Source: Mycobacterium ostraviense (GTDB taxonomy: Bacteria; Actinomycetota; Actinomycetes; Mycobacteriales; Mycobacteriaceae). From it: a stretch of 64,000 nucleotides of DNA. Position 1 is the first letter of the stretch, and the number at the start of each line of letters is the position of its first letter. The notes below the pieces were generated by a model. The model was not told where the DNA came from, searched no databases, and saw nothing but the letters and a program-made list of their open reading frames with translations. A program made the position numbers and the translations under genes. Positions 17,798-26,271 of the stretch are shown here, in pieces. Where the stretch lies: contig NZ_NKRE01000001.1 in assembly GCF_002705925.1 (NCBI RefSeq), positions 1,573,330-1,637,329 on the forward strand. The letters run 5' to 3'.

Positions 17798-20700
17798 AGC
17801 GGTGACCTGTCAGTGTGTGCTGGGCAAAACGGCCGGATCGGGCAGTTCGAGCAACTGTCGTTGCGTCGGGCGATGAACTGCGGCCCGGCCATCGCCTCGG
17901 CAGCCTGCCGCACCAGACCGCGCCATTGATCACGAGCGGCCGGTGTCAACGGATCCTGCTCGCGTTCAGTGGCGCCGGTCGTGCCGCACTTCCCCGGATA
18001 GACCAGACGCGCACCACCCGGCTCATGGCCTGCGGGCACCATCCCTTCGGCGACAGCCAGCTGATACATCGCCAGTTGCGCGTGCTGTTGGGCGTCGTCC
18101 TTGCTCACCGGCGTCTTGGCGGTTTTGACGTCGACAATCATCAGCCGACCCGCGCCGTCGCGTTCGAGCCGATCGACGCGGCCGCGCAGCCGGATCCTTC
18201 CGCCGTCCTCGCGGCGGGTCTGCAGGACGCCGTCCACCTCGATCTCGACGCCGACCTCGGCCAACTCACCACGGGTCCGCGCTCGCCACTCGACAAACGA
18301 CTGGATCATCGCGCGGTGCCGGGCAAGCTCATTGGACGAATACCAGCTCGCCTCGAAGGGTAGCTGCGGCCACACCCGGTCCAACTCGGCCAGCAGTTGA
18401 GCTTCACTGTGGCCCGGGCCGGCGAGCAGCGCATGCAGCACCGACCCGACGGTGGAGCGCAGCTCACGCGGCTTGGCTCCACCATGGCGCTCGGTCAGCC
18501 ACCGTAACGGGCACTCGTTCAACGTCTGGAGGGTCGACGGCGTCAACGTGACGACATCCCCACTGTCGTACAGCGGTTCACTGGTGCTGACCGGGATCAG
18601 CCCGTGCCACCCGTCCGGGTCGGCCCCCGCCACACCGGCCCTGGCCAACCGCGCCAATTGCGTTGCCGCACATGCCCGGGCAGCGTCGCCGACTGCGCCG
18701 TCAGGTGCACACACGACAGCCCGCAACCGACCCACCACCGCCGCGGCCGACAGGACACGCGGTGCCGGCTCCGGCTGCGCCGCCGCGGGTTCGCCGCCAC
18801 CATCGGCCAAACGGGCGATCTCGGAAAAGAATGGCGACGGTAGTGCCGGTTCCTGGCCGCCGCCGGCGTCGTTGTCGACGGCCGTCACCAGCAACCGGCG
18901 CCGGGCCCGACCCATGGCGGCCACCAAAAGCCGGCGTTCCTCGGCCAGCAGCGGTGCTCGGGCAGAGGCGTTTTCGGTGACACCATCGATTTCATCGAGC
19001 AGCCGCTGGGTAGCCAACACGCCACCACGAGGAATGGTGTTGGGCCACAGCCCTTCCTGCAATCCCGCTATGACAACCAGATCCCATTCGTGTCCCAGGG
19101 CGGCGTGCGCGCTGAGCACCATCACCTGTTCTGTCGGTAATACCGGCTCGGTGCCGACGCGCGGCAACTGCAGAGCCGCGACATGCTCGATGAGTCCGCG
19201 CAGCGACGCACCCGAAGTTCGGGAGACGTACTGGTCGGTGATGTCGAACAAGGCGGTCACCGCTTCCAGATCCCGCGCGGCCTGGACACCCGCCGGGCCG
19301 CCGCGTTCGCTGGCTGCCAGCCAGCGACTTTGCAGACCTGAGCGATGCCACGCCGCCCACAGCGTGTACCGCGGATCTTGACCCTGACGGTGGCACCGTG
19401 CGGCTGCGGCGAGCACGGCACGCACACGCCGCAGCGCGCCGGCCTGCGGCCCTGAGAACTGCGGGTGGGATTCAGCTTCGGGGGAAAGTGTCTGTGCCAG
19501 TACGTCACCGAAATCACCCGGTGAACCACCGGACCGGCCGCGCTGCAGCGCCCGCCGCAGCTGACGGAGCGTAATCGGGTCGACGCGGCCGATGGGCCCG
19601 GTGAGCAGCGCCAATGCCCGCTCACCGGTGAGCCCGTCAGCGGTCGCGGCCAAAACTGTGAGCAGCGCAGCCGGTGCGGGCTCCGCCGACAACGCCCCGC
19701 CGATCGCCGGCATGGCCACCGGAACTCCGGCCGCAGCCAGCGTCCGGGGCAGCCGCGCGGCGGCGCGCGGCACCGACCTGACGATCACCGCCATCTGCGA
19801 CCACGGCACCCCGTCGATCACATGGGCTCGTCGCAGAGTATCGGCGATCATCGCCGCTTCGGCATGCACCGAGGCAGCCAGCCGCACGGCGACCGAACCG
19901 TCCTGTCCCCCGGTACCCTCGATGCGTTTTCCAGCACTGCCACCGGGCAGCCGCCGGGTGATGCCACTGACGGCACGCGCCACCGCGGGCGCGCAGCGAT
20001 GCGACACCGTCAAAGTCACTGAGGGTCCGCCTTCAGCGCCGCCCAGTAACCCGGCGGGCTCGCCGCCACGGAAACCGAATACGCCCTGGTTCGGGTCACC
20101 CGCCACCACGGCACGTTCGGTGCCCGCGGCCAGCGCCCGGACCAGCCGGGCTGCCTGGGGATCGAGTTGCTGGGCATCGTCGACCAGCAGCAGCCGGACA
20201 CGGGCGCGCTCGGTGGCCAGGAGTCCCGGATCGACCGCAAAGGCCTCCAATGCCGCCCCGACGAGTTCAGCGGCCCCCAATGCCCGTGCCGTCGCTTGTG
20301 GCGCCGCCGTCCCGACCGCCGAACGCAGCAACATCACCTGCTCGTATTGGCGGGCGAAGCGGCCGGCAGCAATCCATTCTGGGCGCCCGCAGTGACGGCC
20401 CAGCCGCTCCAGATCCCACGGGTCTACGCCACGTTCGAAGCAGCGCGCCATCAGATTTCGCAATTCGTTGGCGAATCCGGCGGTGCTCAGCGCCGCCCAC
20501 AGATGCTGCGGCCAGGCGGATTGGGAGGCCGCCGCGTCCTCGAGGTCGCCGGCTAGCAGCTCCCGGATGATCGCATCCTGTTCGGCACCGGTGAGCAGCC
20601 GCGGCGGCCCGTCTCCGGAACGCTCCGCGGTCCGTCGCAGTAGTGCATAGGCGTAGCCGTGCACGGTACGCACCAGCGGCTCGCGGACCGCGGACCGACC

Positions 20701-20952
20701 GGATCCAATCGTGCTCGACCGCAGCAACGCCGACGTCAACGCGCTGCGTGCGCGTAGCCCCAGCCGGCCTGAACCGGTAAGCAGCAGAACCGATTCGGGA
20801 TCGGCACCCGCGGCGATATGCGCAACCGCGGCCTCGACCAGCAGGCTGCTCTTACCGGTCCCCGGGCCCCCCAGCACGCGCACCAGCCCGCGCAATCCCG
20901 GCACGAGCAGCTCGTGCGCCTCGGCGCCCCAGCTCAATGACATAGCCGCCAT
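17794..20952 (-). CDS. adnA: AdnA subunit of mycobacterial helicase-nuclease
   Basis: About 1052 residues, close to Rv3202c (1055). An N-terminal UvrD-like ATPase domain has Walker A LGGPGTGKSSLL, LLVDDAQQLDPQ (motif II) and GDPNQGVFGFRGG. The C-terminal nuclease domain carries IVDVKTAKTP. Cysteines in LNECPLRW and in the terminal CSNCPIRPFC fit the C...CxxCx5C pattern of iron-sulfur RecB-type nucleases. ATG at 20952 was chosen because upstream sequence shows no helicase homology; an ATG three codons later is an alternative. Co-transcribed with adnB. Confidence 0.93.
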   Translation of the reverse strand: MAAMSLSWGAEAHELLVPGLRGLVRVLGGPGTGKSSLLVEAAVAHIAAGADPESVLLLTGSGRLGLRARSALTSALLRSSTIGSGRSAVREPLVRTVHGYAYALLRRTAERSGDGPPRLLTGAEQDAIIRELLAGDLEDAAASQSAWPQHLWAALSTAGFANELRNLMARCFERGVDPWDLERLGRHCGRPEWIAAGRFARQYEQVMLLRSAVGTAAPQATARALGAAELVGAALEAFAVDPGLLATERARVRLLLVDDAQQLDPQAARLVRALAAGTERAVVAGDPNQGVFGFRGGEPAGLLGGAEGGPSVTLTVSHRCAPAVARAVSGITRRLPGGSAGKRIEGTGGQDGSVAVRLAASVHAEAAMIADTLRRAHVIDGVPWSQMAVIVRSVPRAAARLPRTLAAAGVPVAMPAIGGALSAEPAPAALLTVLAATADGLTGERALALLTGPIGRVDPITLRQLRRALQRGRSGGSPGDFGDVLAQTLSPEAESHPQFSGPQAGALRRVRAVLAAAARCHRQGQDPRYTLWAAWHRSGLQSRWLAASERGGPAGVQAARDLEAVTALFDITDQYVSRTSGASLRGLIEHVAALQLPRVGTEPVLPTEQVMVLSAHAALGHEWDLVVIAGLQEGLWPNTIPRGGVLATQRLLDEIDGVTENASARAPLLAEERRLLVAAMGRARRRLLVTAVDNDAGGGQEPALPSPFFSEIARLADGGGEPAAAQPEPAPRVLSAAAVVGRLRAVVCAPDGAVGDAARACAATQLARLARAGVAGADPDGWHGLIPVSTSEPLYDSGDVVTLTPSTLQTLNECPLRWLTERHGGAKPRELRSTVGSVLHALLAGPGHSEAQLLAELDRVWPQLPFEASWYSSNELARHRAMIQSFVEWRARTRGELAEVGVEIEVDGVLQTRREDGGRIRLRGRVDRLERDGAGRLMIVDVKTAKTPVSKDDAQQHAQLAMYQLAVAEGMVPAGHEPGGARLVYPGKCGTTGATEREQDPLTPAARDQWRGLVRQAAEAMAGPQFIARRNDSCSNCPIRPFCPAHTDRSPL

Positions 20953-21071
20953 GCAACCACGAGGGTCTGACAAGCTCTGGCGGCCAGAGCCGGTGATGCC
21001 CGGGATGGTTCCGGTCTCAGCTGATCGAGCGGCCTCAGCGGCGATCGAACGCGGCCTGCAGCGGCCGGCCG

Positions 21072-21389
21072 TCACCGATGCCAGCGCACCGGCCCCGCCC
21101 ACAGCGCCGCACCGACATGGGCAGCGTCATTGCGCCTGACCGCGATTCGAGCCGGCGGCCGGTGTTTCCGAACGCGAGCAACCGCGCGGTCGTAGTCGTT
21201 GCGCAGCTGCGGATCGCGCAACACGCGGTAGGCCGCCAGAACTTGCCGCAGCCGTTCGTCGGCGCCCAAGTCTGGTTTGCCGGACCGCACGTCCGGGTGG
21301 CACCTGCGCAATTGGCGCCGGTAGGCATGGGTTATTTCGGTCCGCGTTGCCGTGGGCGGAACGCCAAGGACTGCGTACGGGTCAATCAT
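21072..21389 (-). CDS. J-domain (DnaJ-like) small protein
   Basis: A 105-residue protein. Residues 3-68 form a J domain (DPYAVLGVPPTATRTEI) with the essential HPD tripeptide in RRCHPDVRSG. The remaining about 35 residues are basic. There is no Gly/Phe region, zinc finger or client-binding domain. It would stimulate a DnaK ATPase but has no evident substrate domain of its own. It lies downstream of the Hsp20 gene on the same strand, 274 bases away with a strong hairpin between them, and 119 bases upstream of adnA. I recall no equivalent between Rv3202c and Rv3203 in M. tuberculosis. Confidence 0.8.
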   Translation of the reverse strand: MIDPYAVLGVPPTATRTEITHAYRRQLRRCHPDVRSGKPDLGADERLRQVLAAYRVLRDPQLRNDYDRAVARVRKHRPPARIAVRRNDAAHVGAALWAGPVRWHR

Positions 21390-21433
21390 GGAGTAGCACC
21401 GCGCCTTTCGTGAGTGATGGCGGGTCGCTGCTG

Positions 21434-21468
21434 GAAGTGGGCGCGCCGTCCCGGGGCGCGCCCACTTC
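21434..21468. terminator. Strong hairpin downstream of the Hsp20 gene
   Basis: A perfect 14-bp stem (GAAGTGGGCGCGCC paired with GGCGCGCCCACTTC) with a 7-base loop. It lies about 195 bases after the Hsp20 stop and 45 bases before the J-domain start. No T tract is seen. It probably ends Hsp20 transcription, or partly insulates the J-domain gene. The rest of 21390-21663 shows no coding signal. Confidence 0.6.
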
Positions 21469-21663
21469 TACCGGCACCCTCCGCGCAGCCTCACCTCAAC
21501 CACGTTGGGTGGCAATGCGCTGCAGTTACGGACTCAGTCGCGCGTCTATTGTGGCGACAGACGGCACGGAGGGCCGCAAGCGTCAAACAGATGTCAATCC
21601 GGCGTCATCACCTCCTCGTCGAGATGTTGCAGCTAAAAGTCGGAGCGGCTGGAACGAATGCCG

Positions 21664-22086
21664 TCAGGCATTGATCGGCGTGCGCTCCCCGTTGTGGCTG
21701 ATCTCGATACGGCGGGGCTTGGCCTTCTCCGCGATCGGAATGGTCAGGCGCAACACGCCGTCGTGGTAGCTGGCCTCGATTCTGTCGGTTTCGAGGGTGT
21801 CGCCCAGGAACAGCTGCCGGCTGAAGACACCGCGCGGCCGCTCGGCCGCGACCATCTCGTGCTCGCGATCCACATCAGGGCGCTCGGCGCGCACCGTGAG
21901 CACATTGCGTTCGACGTCGAGGTCGAGCGAGTCAGGGTCCACGCCCGGTAGGTCGAATTCGACGATGAACTGGCCTTCCTCCCGCCAGGCATCCATCGGC
22001 ATGACGGCCGGGCGCGCCGGTGTACCCAGCATTTGCTCGGTCCAACGATCGAACGCGCGGAATGGATCTGAACGCATCAACATCAT
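21664..22086 (-). CDS. hsp18: Small heat shock protein, 18-kDa antigen type (Hsp20)
   Basis: A 140-residue alpha-crystallin-domain protein closely resembling the 18-kDa antigen of M. leprae and M. avium: [13 protein letters not shown] start, [16 protein letters not shown], then [14 protein letters not shown]. The crystallin domain spans about residues 30-130 and includes the VLRLTIP strand. The IxI-type tail that caps oligomers is represented only loosely by TPINA. It is an ATP-independent holdase. AGGAGG lies 8 bases upstream of the ATG. M. tuberculosis has no Hsp20 here, so together with the J-domain gene this forms a small proteostasis insertion. Confidence 0.9.
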   Translation of the reverse strand: MMLMRSDPFRAFDRWTEQMLGTPARPAVMPMDAWREEGQFIVEFDLPGVDPDSLDLDVERNVLTVRAERPDVDREHEMVAAERPRGVFSRQLFLGDTLETDRIEASYHDGVLRLTIPIAEKAKPRRIEISHNGERTPINA

Positions 22087-22495
22087 ATTTCGCCTCCTAG
22101 TCGCAACGATTATCTATGTTGATGGTCATAGGTTCTATCTACCACCTCGAACGGCTCCGCGCAAGCATGACAACCAAATTTATTTCCGATTCAGTAGCAG
22201 CAGTTCTCGATCCTCCTGGTGTACACCGCATTTCAGCGGTGGCGAACCCCAACGCAGCCCGCCGCCACCGAGTGGCCCGAGACCGCGGCGGGCCCGAAGC
22301 GATAGGGCATCGCAGCGAACCGGGGAGCGGGTGGCACAATGCAGGTAACTGACCGCCACTGGTCCGAATGGTTGATCGGGAAGTTCTGGAAGACCCAGCG
22401 AGAAGCCGCCAGTACGCAGTGGCCGTGCGACAACGCCGGACTGCAGGCCAACCAGGCCGGCCAGCGGCCGAAGAGCTACAGCAGGAGTATCGATT
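22087..22495. other. Intergenic region between Hsp20 gene and acidic ORF
   Basis: About 400 bases that must hold two divergent promoters. The first 60 bases upstream of the Hsp20 gene are AT-rich for this genome (ATTATCTATGTTGATGGTC), including a small inverted repeat (CTATG ... CATAG at about 22114-22131). I see no HAIR (HspR) or CIRCE element. Open frames in this region on both strands lack ribosome sites or recognisable domains, and I do not call them genes. Confidence 0.4.
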
Positions 22496-22705
22496 ATGGG
22501 CAATGCCGACGGAGTAGGGCCGCAGGATCAGGTTCCCGAAGCGGACGCGGCGGAACAGCACCGCACCGTCGATTTTGACGACGAAGCGGGATTGGACACC
22601 GCCTACCTGAGCGATGCCGCGGATCGCGAAGCCAACGAAGCCGACGTGATTGATCAGGCCTACATCGTTCCGGTATCGGATGACGACGCGGACCTCGACC
22701 GCTAG
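22496..22705 (+). CDS. Small acidic protein, 69 residues, unknown
   Basis: The protein starts MGNADGVGPQDQVPEAD and is very rich in Asp, Glu and Ala, with no hydrophobic segment and no Cys. It is likely disordered. AGGAG lies 8 bases upstream of the ATG, supporting translation. It is 71 bases upstream of lipV and on the same strand. No family recognised. It could form a short operon with lipV, but nothing shows a shared function. Confidence 0.55.
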   Translation: MGNADGVGPQDQVPEADAAEQHRTVDFDDEAGLDTAYLSDAADREANEADVIDQAYIVPVSDDDADLDR

Positions 22706-22776
22706 CGCGCCGCTGATGTAATTGCCGCGGGCCCCTTTCGACGGCCCGCAGTGATCCGACCTGGCACCATCGACAC

Positions 22777-23577
22777 GTGACTGCCGACCTCCACGTCCAC
22801 CGTTACGGTCCGTCCGGGCCTGTCCAGGTGCTGACGATTCACGGAGTCACCGAGCATGGGCAGTGCTGGGAACTCTTGGCCGACCGCTTGCCCGAGGTCA
22901 CCATCGCCGCGCCCGATCTGCTGGGCCACGGCAGGTCATCGTGGGCGGCCCCGTGGACCATCGACGCCAATGTGTCGGCGCTGGTCGCACTGGTCGATGA
23001 ACAATCCGACGGACCGGTTGTGGTGGTCGGACACTCGTTCGGCGGTGCTGTCGCGTTGCGGCTGTCGGCGGCGCGTCCGGATCTGGTAGCAGCGCTGGTG
23101 TTGCTTGATCCGGCGGTCGGCCTGGATGGGTCGCGGGTACGCGAGGTGGTCGATGGAATGGTGGCCTTCCCCGATTATCCGCACCCCGCCGCGGCGCGCG
23201 CGGAGAAGGCGACGGGAGCCTGGGCCGATGTGGACCCCGCCGTGCTCGACGCCGAACTCGCGGAGCACCTCATTGCGTTGCCGAGCGGGCGATATAGCTG
23301 GCGGATGAGTCTGCCGGCAATGGTGTGTTATTGGAGCGAGCTTGCTCGGGATATCATGCTGCCTCCAGCCGGAACCCCGACAACGCTGGTGCGTGCGGGG
23401 CGGGCGGATCCGCGATATGTCAGCGACGAGCTCGTCGCCGCCCTCGGTCAACGGCTGGAAGCCGATCTTGTGCTGCACGAATTCGACTGTGGACACATGG
23501 TGCCTCAAGCCAAACCCGCCGAGGTTGCCGCGCTGATCCGCCAACACCTGGCAACGCCCTCGCCATGGCACCGGTGA
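22777..23577 (+). CDS. lipV: Alpha/beta hydrolase LipV
   Basis: A 266-residue alpha/beta hydrolase fold protein. The nucleophile elbow is GHSFGG near residue 88, with a candidate acid in GRADPRYV and the catalytic His in FDCGHMVPQAKP. The HG oxyanion-type motif is TIHGVTEHG. It is orthologous by position to Rv3203 (LipV, annotated at 224 residues), so this copy is longer. The difference may be a start-site matter. The GTG start has no strong ribosome site. Substrate unknown; it is annotated as a lipase/esterase. Its last 13 bases overlap the next gene. Confidence 0.8.
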   Translation: MTADLHVHRYGPSGPVQVLTIHGVTEHGQCWELLADRLPEVTIAAPDLLGHGRSSWAAPWTIDANVSALVALVDEQSDGPVVVVGHSFGGAVALRLSAARPDLVAALVLLDPAVGLDGSRVREVVDGMVAFPDYPHPAAARAEKATGAWADVDPAVLDAELAEHLIALPSGRYSWRMSLPAMVCYWSELARDIMLPPAGTPTTLVRAGRADPRYVSDELVAALGQRLEADLVLHEFDCGHMVPQAKPAEVAALIRQHLATPSPWHR

Positions 23578-23882
23578 CCGACGAGCAGATCGAGCGGGTG
23601 CGCGCGCTGGTTGCCGCCATACCGCCCGGCAGGGTCGCGACCTACGGTGACATCGCTTCGGTGGCTGGACTTTCCAGTCCGCGCATCGTCGGCTGGATCA
23701 TGCGTACCGATTCCGCGGATTTGCCTTGGCACCGGGTGATCAACGCCTCCGGACGCCCGGCGCGGCATTTGACCACGCGGCAATTGGAGCTGTTGCGTGC
23801 CGAAGGTGTGCTCAGCACCGACGGCAGGGTCCCGCTGGGTCAGGTGCGTTACGAGTTGCCACCAGGGCTGTCAGAGCATTAG
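23565..23882 (+). CDS. Alkyltransferase-like protein (ATL)
   Basis: A 105-residue protein with the DNA-binding domain of O6-alkylguanine-DNA alkyltransferases. The active-site motif reads PWHRVI instead of PCHRV, so the acceptor cysteine is replaced by Trp. This is the hallmark of ATL proteins, which bind and flip alkylated guanine without repairing it and pass the lesion to nucleotide excision repair. The helix-turn-helix region is YGDIASVAGLSSPRIVGWIM. The ATG overlaps the end of lipV by 13 bases. It corresponds to Rv3204. Confidence 0.9.
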   Translation: MAPVTDEQIERVRALVAAIPPGRVATYGDIASVAGLSSPRIVGWIMRTDSADLPWHRVINASGRPARHLTTRQLELLRAEGVLSTDGRVPLGQVRYELPPGLSEH

Positions 23883-24725
23883 CCGGACCAGAGCCGCGGT
23901 GCGGGCCAGACCCGGAAACGCCTCGGCTGTGGAACGCGGGTGCAGCGCATGCACCGCTAGCCGAAACATCAACGCGCGCAATAACATCTGTGGCCACTCC
24001 GGCAGCGCGCTCCACCGCTCGATGAGTCCGTCGTCGGCCTCTCCCCACGACAGCGCATCGACGACGACCACCCCGGCCGCCCACGACGCGGGCCGCCAGT
24101 ACGGCGTGATATCGGTGATCCCGGGTGCCGCTGCTCCCACGAACAGCACTGTGCCGTAAAGATCCCCGTGAACCACCTGGTTGGGGCTCCTGGTCGGCTT
24201 GCGCAGCGTGGCAAGCTGATTGATCAGATCGATCGACCGCTCGGCATCCGCCGTCGGCGAAGACGACCGGGTACCGGGCGGAATGGACTGCAGCGGCCGC
24301 TCCTCCCATGCCGCGCGGTCGGCGGCGATGAAGACGTCTACTTCAGCCCACGGCGTCGTGGGCCCCTGGGTCAGGAAACGTGGCCGTTCCAGCTTGCTGG
24401 TGGCCTCGTGCAGGCGTACCGCCGCCGAGACGACTTCATCGTGTCGGGCCTCCGGAGTGCCGGCGACGAAAGTGTCTGCCCGCCAGCCGGAAACCACGTA
24501 CCGGCCGTCGGTCGAGCGAACCGGCCGGGCCAACCGGACCCCGTCGACAAATAAGGTTTCGCGCACCCGCGCCGACCAAGCCGCGCGGGCATGGTCGGCC
24601 ACCATGGACAACACCACTTCGCCACACCGCCAGCCACCTTCCCAGCTGGAACCCAACGAGGCGAGCTGCACACCGGTCAAACCAAACGCCGCCAGTACGT
24701 GCTCGGGCGGTGGCTCGACACTCAC
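23871..24725 (-). CDS. TIGR02569-type conserved protein with APH/kinase-like fold
   Basis: A 284-residue protein matching Rv3205c. The layout recalls aminoglycoside-phosphotransferase kinases: an N-terminal lobe, then VVHGDLYGTVLF, which corresponds to the HGDxxxxN catalytic loop but lacks the Asn. It is therefore probably an inactive or divergent kinase fold. Function unknown. The GTG start (GTG AGT GTC GAG) was chosen because the upstream open frame runs through the palindromic repeats. The 3' end overlaps the convergent ATL gene by 12 bases. Confidence 0.75.
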   Translation of the reverse strand: MSVEPPPEHVLAAFGLTGVQLASLGSSWEGGWRCGEVVLSMVADHARAAWSARVRETLFVDGVRLARPVRSTDGRYVVSGWRADTFVAGTPEARHDEVVSAAVRLHEATSKLERPRFLTQGPTTPWAEVDVFIAADRAAWEERPLQSIPPGTRSSSPTADAERSIDLINQLATLRKPTRSPNQVVHGDLYGTVLFVGAAAPGITDITPYWRPASWAAGVVVVDALSWGEADDGLIERWSALPEWPQMLLRALMFRLAVHALHPRSTAEAFPGLARTAALVRLML

Positions 24726-24738
24726 ACGGGTCAGCCTA

Positions 24739-24838
24739 GTCGGGCTCCTCAGCGGGTCGACACGACCCGCTGAGGAGCCCGACAAATGGGGCACAGTCGG
24801 GTGACCCGCCATATCCGAGCGGGTCGACACGACCCGCT
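24739..24838. repeat. Two hairpin repeats between moeZ and the TIGR02569 gene
   Basis: Bases 24739-24783 are a perfect 21-bp stem with the loop ACA; its core is AGCGGGTCG-ACA-CGACCCGCT. A second copy of the core hairpin lies at 24818-24838. Both are followed by GAGGAGCCCGACAAATGGGG, so the unit is a direct duplication of about 54 bp whose second copy lacks the outer left arm. The elements sit 14 bases before the downstream start codon and 59 bases after the moeZ stop. They could terminate moeZ transcripts or structure the next gene's leader. Confidence 0.85.
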
Positions 24839-24896
24839 GAGGAGCCCGACAAATGGGGCACACTACCGGCCGCCTGGCCAACGATCGGTATCCGGC

Positions 24897-26075
24897 TCAG
24901 TACATCACCATGTCGGGCTGCATTTGCCTGGCCCACGCCACGATCCCGCCCTGCAAGTGGACCGCATCGGAGAAACCCGCCTTCTTCAGCGCGGCCAACG
25001 CCTCGGCCGAACGCACACCCGTCTTGCAGTAGAGCACCGGCATCCGGTCCTGGGGCAGCTTGGCCAGGCCCTCACCCGACTTGATGGATGACTGCGGAAT
25101 CAGTGTCGCTCCGTCGATATGCACGATGTCCCACTCCACGGGCTCGCGGACGTCGATCAGCGCCAGCTTCTTGCCGGAATCCAGCAGCGCGCGCAATTCC
25201 CGCGGGGTGATCGTGGATCCGCTGGCCGCGTGAGCGGCATCGTCGGACACCACGCCGCAGAACTGTTCGTAATCGACCAGCTCGGTGATCTTGGGCGTCG
25301 ACGGGTCCTTGCGGATCCTGATCGTGCGGTAGGCCATCTCCAGCGCGTCGTAGATCATCAACCGGCCCAACAGTGTCTCACCGAGCCCGGTGATCAGCTT
25401 GATCGCCTCTGTCCCCATCACCGACGCGATCGAGGCGCAGATAATGCCCAGCACGCCGCCTTCCGCGCAGGAGGGCACCATGCCGGGCGGCGGTGGCTCC
25501 GGGTACAGGTCGCGGTAGTTGAGCCCCAGCCCGTTGGGCGCATCCTCCCAGAACACCGACACCTGGCCCTCGAAGCGGTAGATGGAACCCCACACGTACG
25601 GTTTGCCGGCCAGTATCGCGGCGTCGTTGACCAAATACCGGGTGGCAAAGTTGTCGGTGCCGTCCAGGATCAGGTCGTACTGCCTGAACAGGTCGACGGC
25701 GTTGCCGGGCTCGAGCCGGTACTCATGCAGTTGCACGTCGATCAACGGATTGATGGCCACGATCGAGTCACGTGCCGACTGGGCCTTGGACCGTCCTATG
25801 TCGGCGACACCATGAATGATCTGGCGCTGCAGGTTGGACTCGTCGACGACGTCGAAGTCGATGATGCCAATGGTGCCAACACCTGCGGCAGCCAGATACA
25901 GCAGCGTCGGTGATCCGAGCCCGCCGGCCCCGATTACCAGCACCCGTGCGTTCTTGAGTCTCTTCTGCCCGTCGACACCCAAGTCGGGAATGATGAGATG
26001 GCGACTGTAACGGGCCACCTCTTCACGGCTCAGCGCTGGTGCGGGCTCAACCAGGGGCGGCAGCGATGTCGACAC
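24897..26075 (-). CDS. moeZ: MoeZ: ThiF-type adenylyltransferase fused to rhodanese
   Basis: A 392-residue E1-like enzyme. The nucleotide site is VIGAGGLGSPTLLYLAAAGVG (near residue 48), followed by DFDVVDESNLQRQ. The C-terminal rhodanese domain has the persulfide Cys near 350 in VLYCKTGVRS. MoeZ adenylates and then sulfurates the C-terminal glycine of small sulfur carriers used in molybdopterin, cysteine (CysO) and thioamide pathways. The CxxC zinc pairs found in MoeB are not evident (PSCAEGGVLG has a single Cys), as in mycobacterial MoeZ. GTG start. M. tuberculosis ortholog Rv3206c (moeB1). Confidence 0.93.
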   Translation of the reverse strand: MSTSLPPLVEPAPALSREEVARYSRHLIIPDLGVDGQKRLKNARVLVIGAGGLGSPTLLYLAAAGVGTIGIIDFDVVDESNLQRQIIHGVADIGRSKAQSARDSIVAINPLIDVQLHEYRLEPGNAVDLFRQYDLILDGTDNFATRYLVNDAAILAGKPYVWGSIYRFEGQVSVFWEDAPNGLGLNYRDLYPEPPPPGMVPSCAEGGVLGIICASIASVMGTEAIKLITGLGETLLGRLMIYDALEMAYRTIRIRKDPSTPKITELVDYEQFCGVVSDDAAHAASGSTITPRELRALLDSGKKLALIDVREPVEWDIVHIDGATLIPQSSIKSGEGLAKLPQDRMPVLYCKTGVRSAEALAALKKAGFSDAVHLQGGIVAWARQMQPDMVMY

Positions 26076-26271
26076 CGAACATCTCCTCTGTGCAGGCGGT
26101 TGTCAGGCACTGTCAGGGCCCTGTCTAGGACCCATCACAGCAGCTGTCCGAATCGACGGCAATGAGATCAACACCCAGGCCGGCGGTGTTGTTTCCCGGG
26201 GTCGACGTCATCGGCCCGCTGCACCGGCTTTTCGAGCGTCGAGCGTGCGGCGGCAGCGCCGGGGCCCCCGG

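Noticed and set aside
22180..22503. Open frames on both strands between Hsp20 and the acidic ORF
   Set aside because: No ribosome site, domain or sensible composition; likely chance frames of GC-rich DNA.
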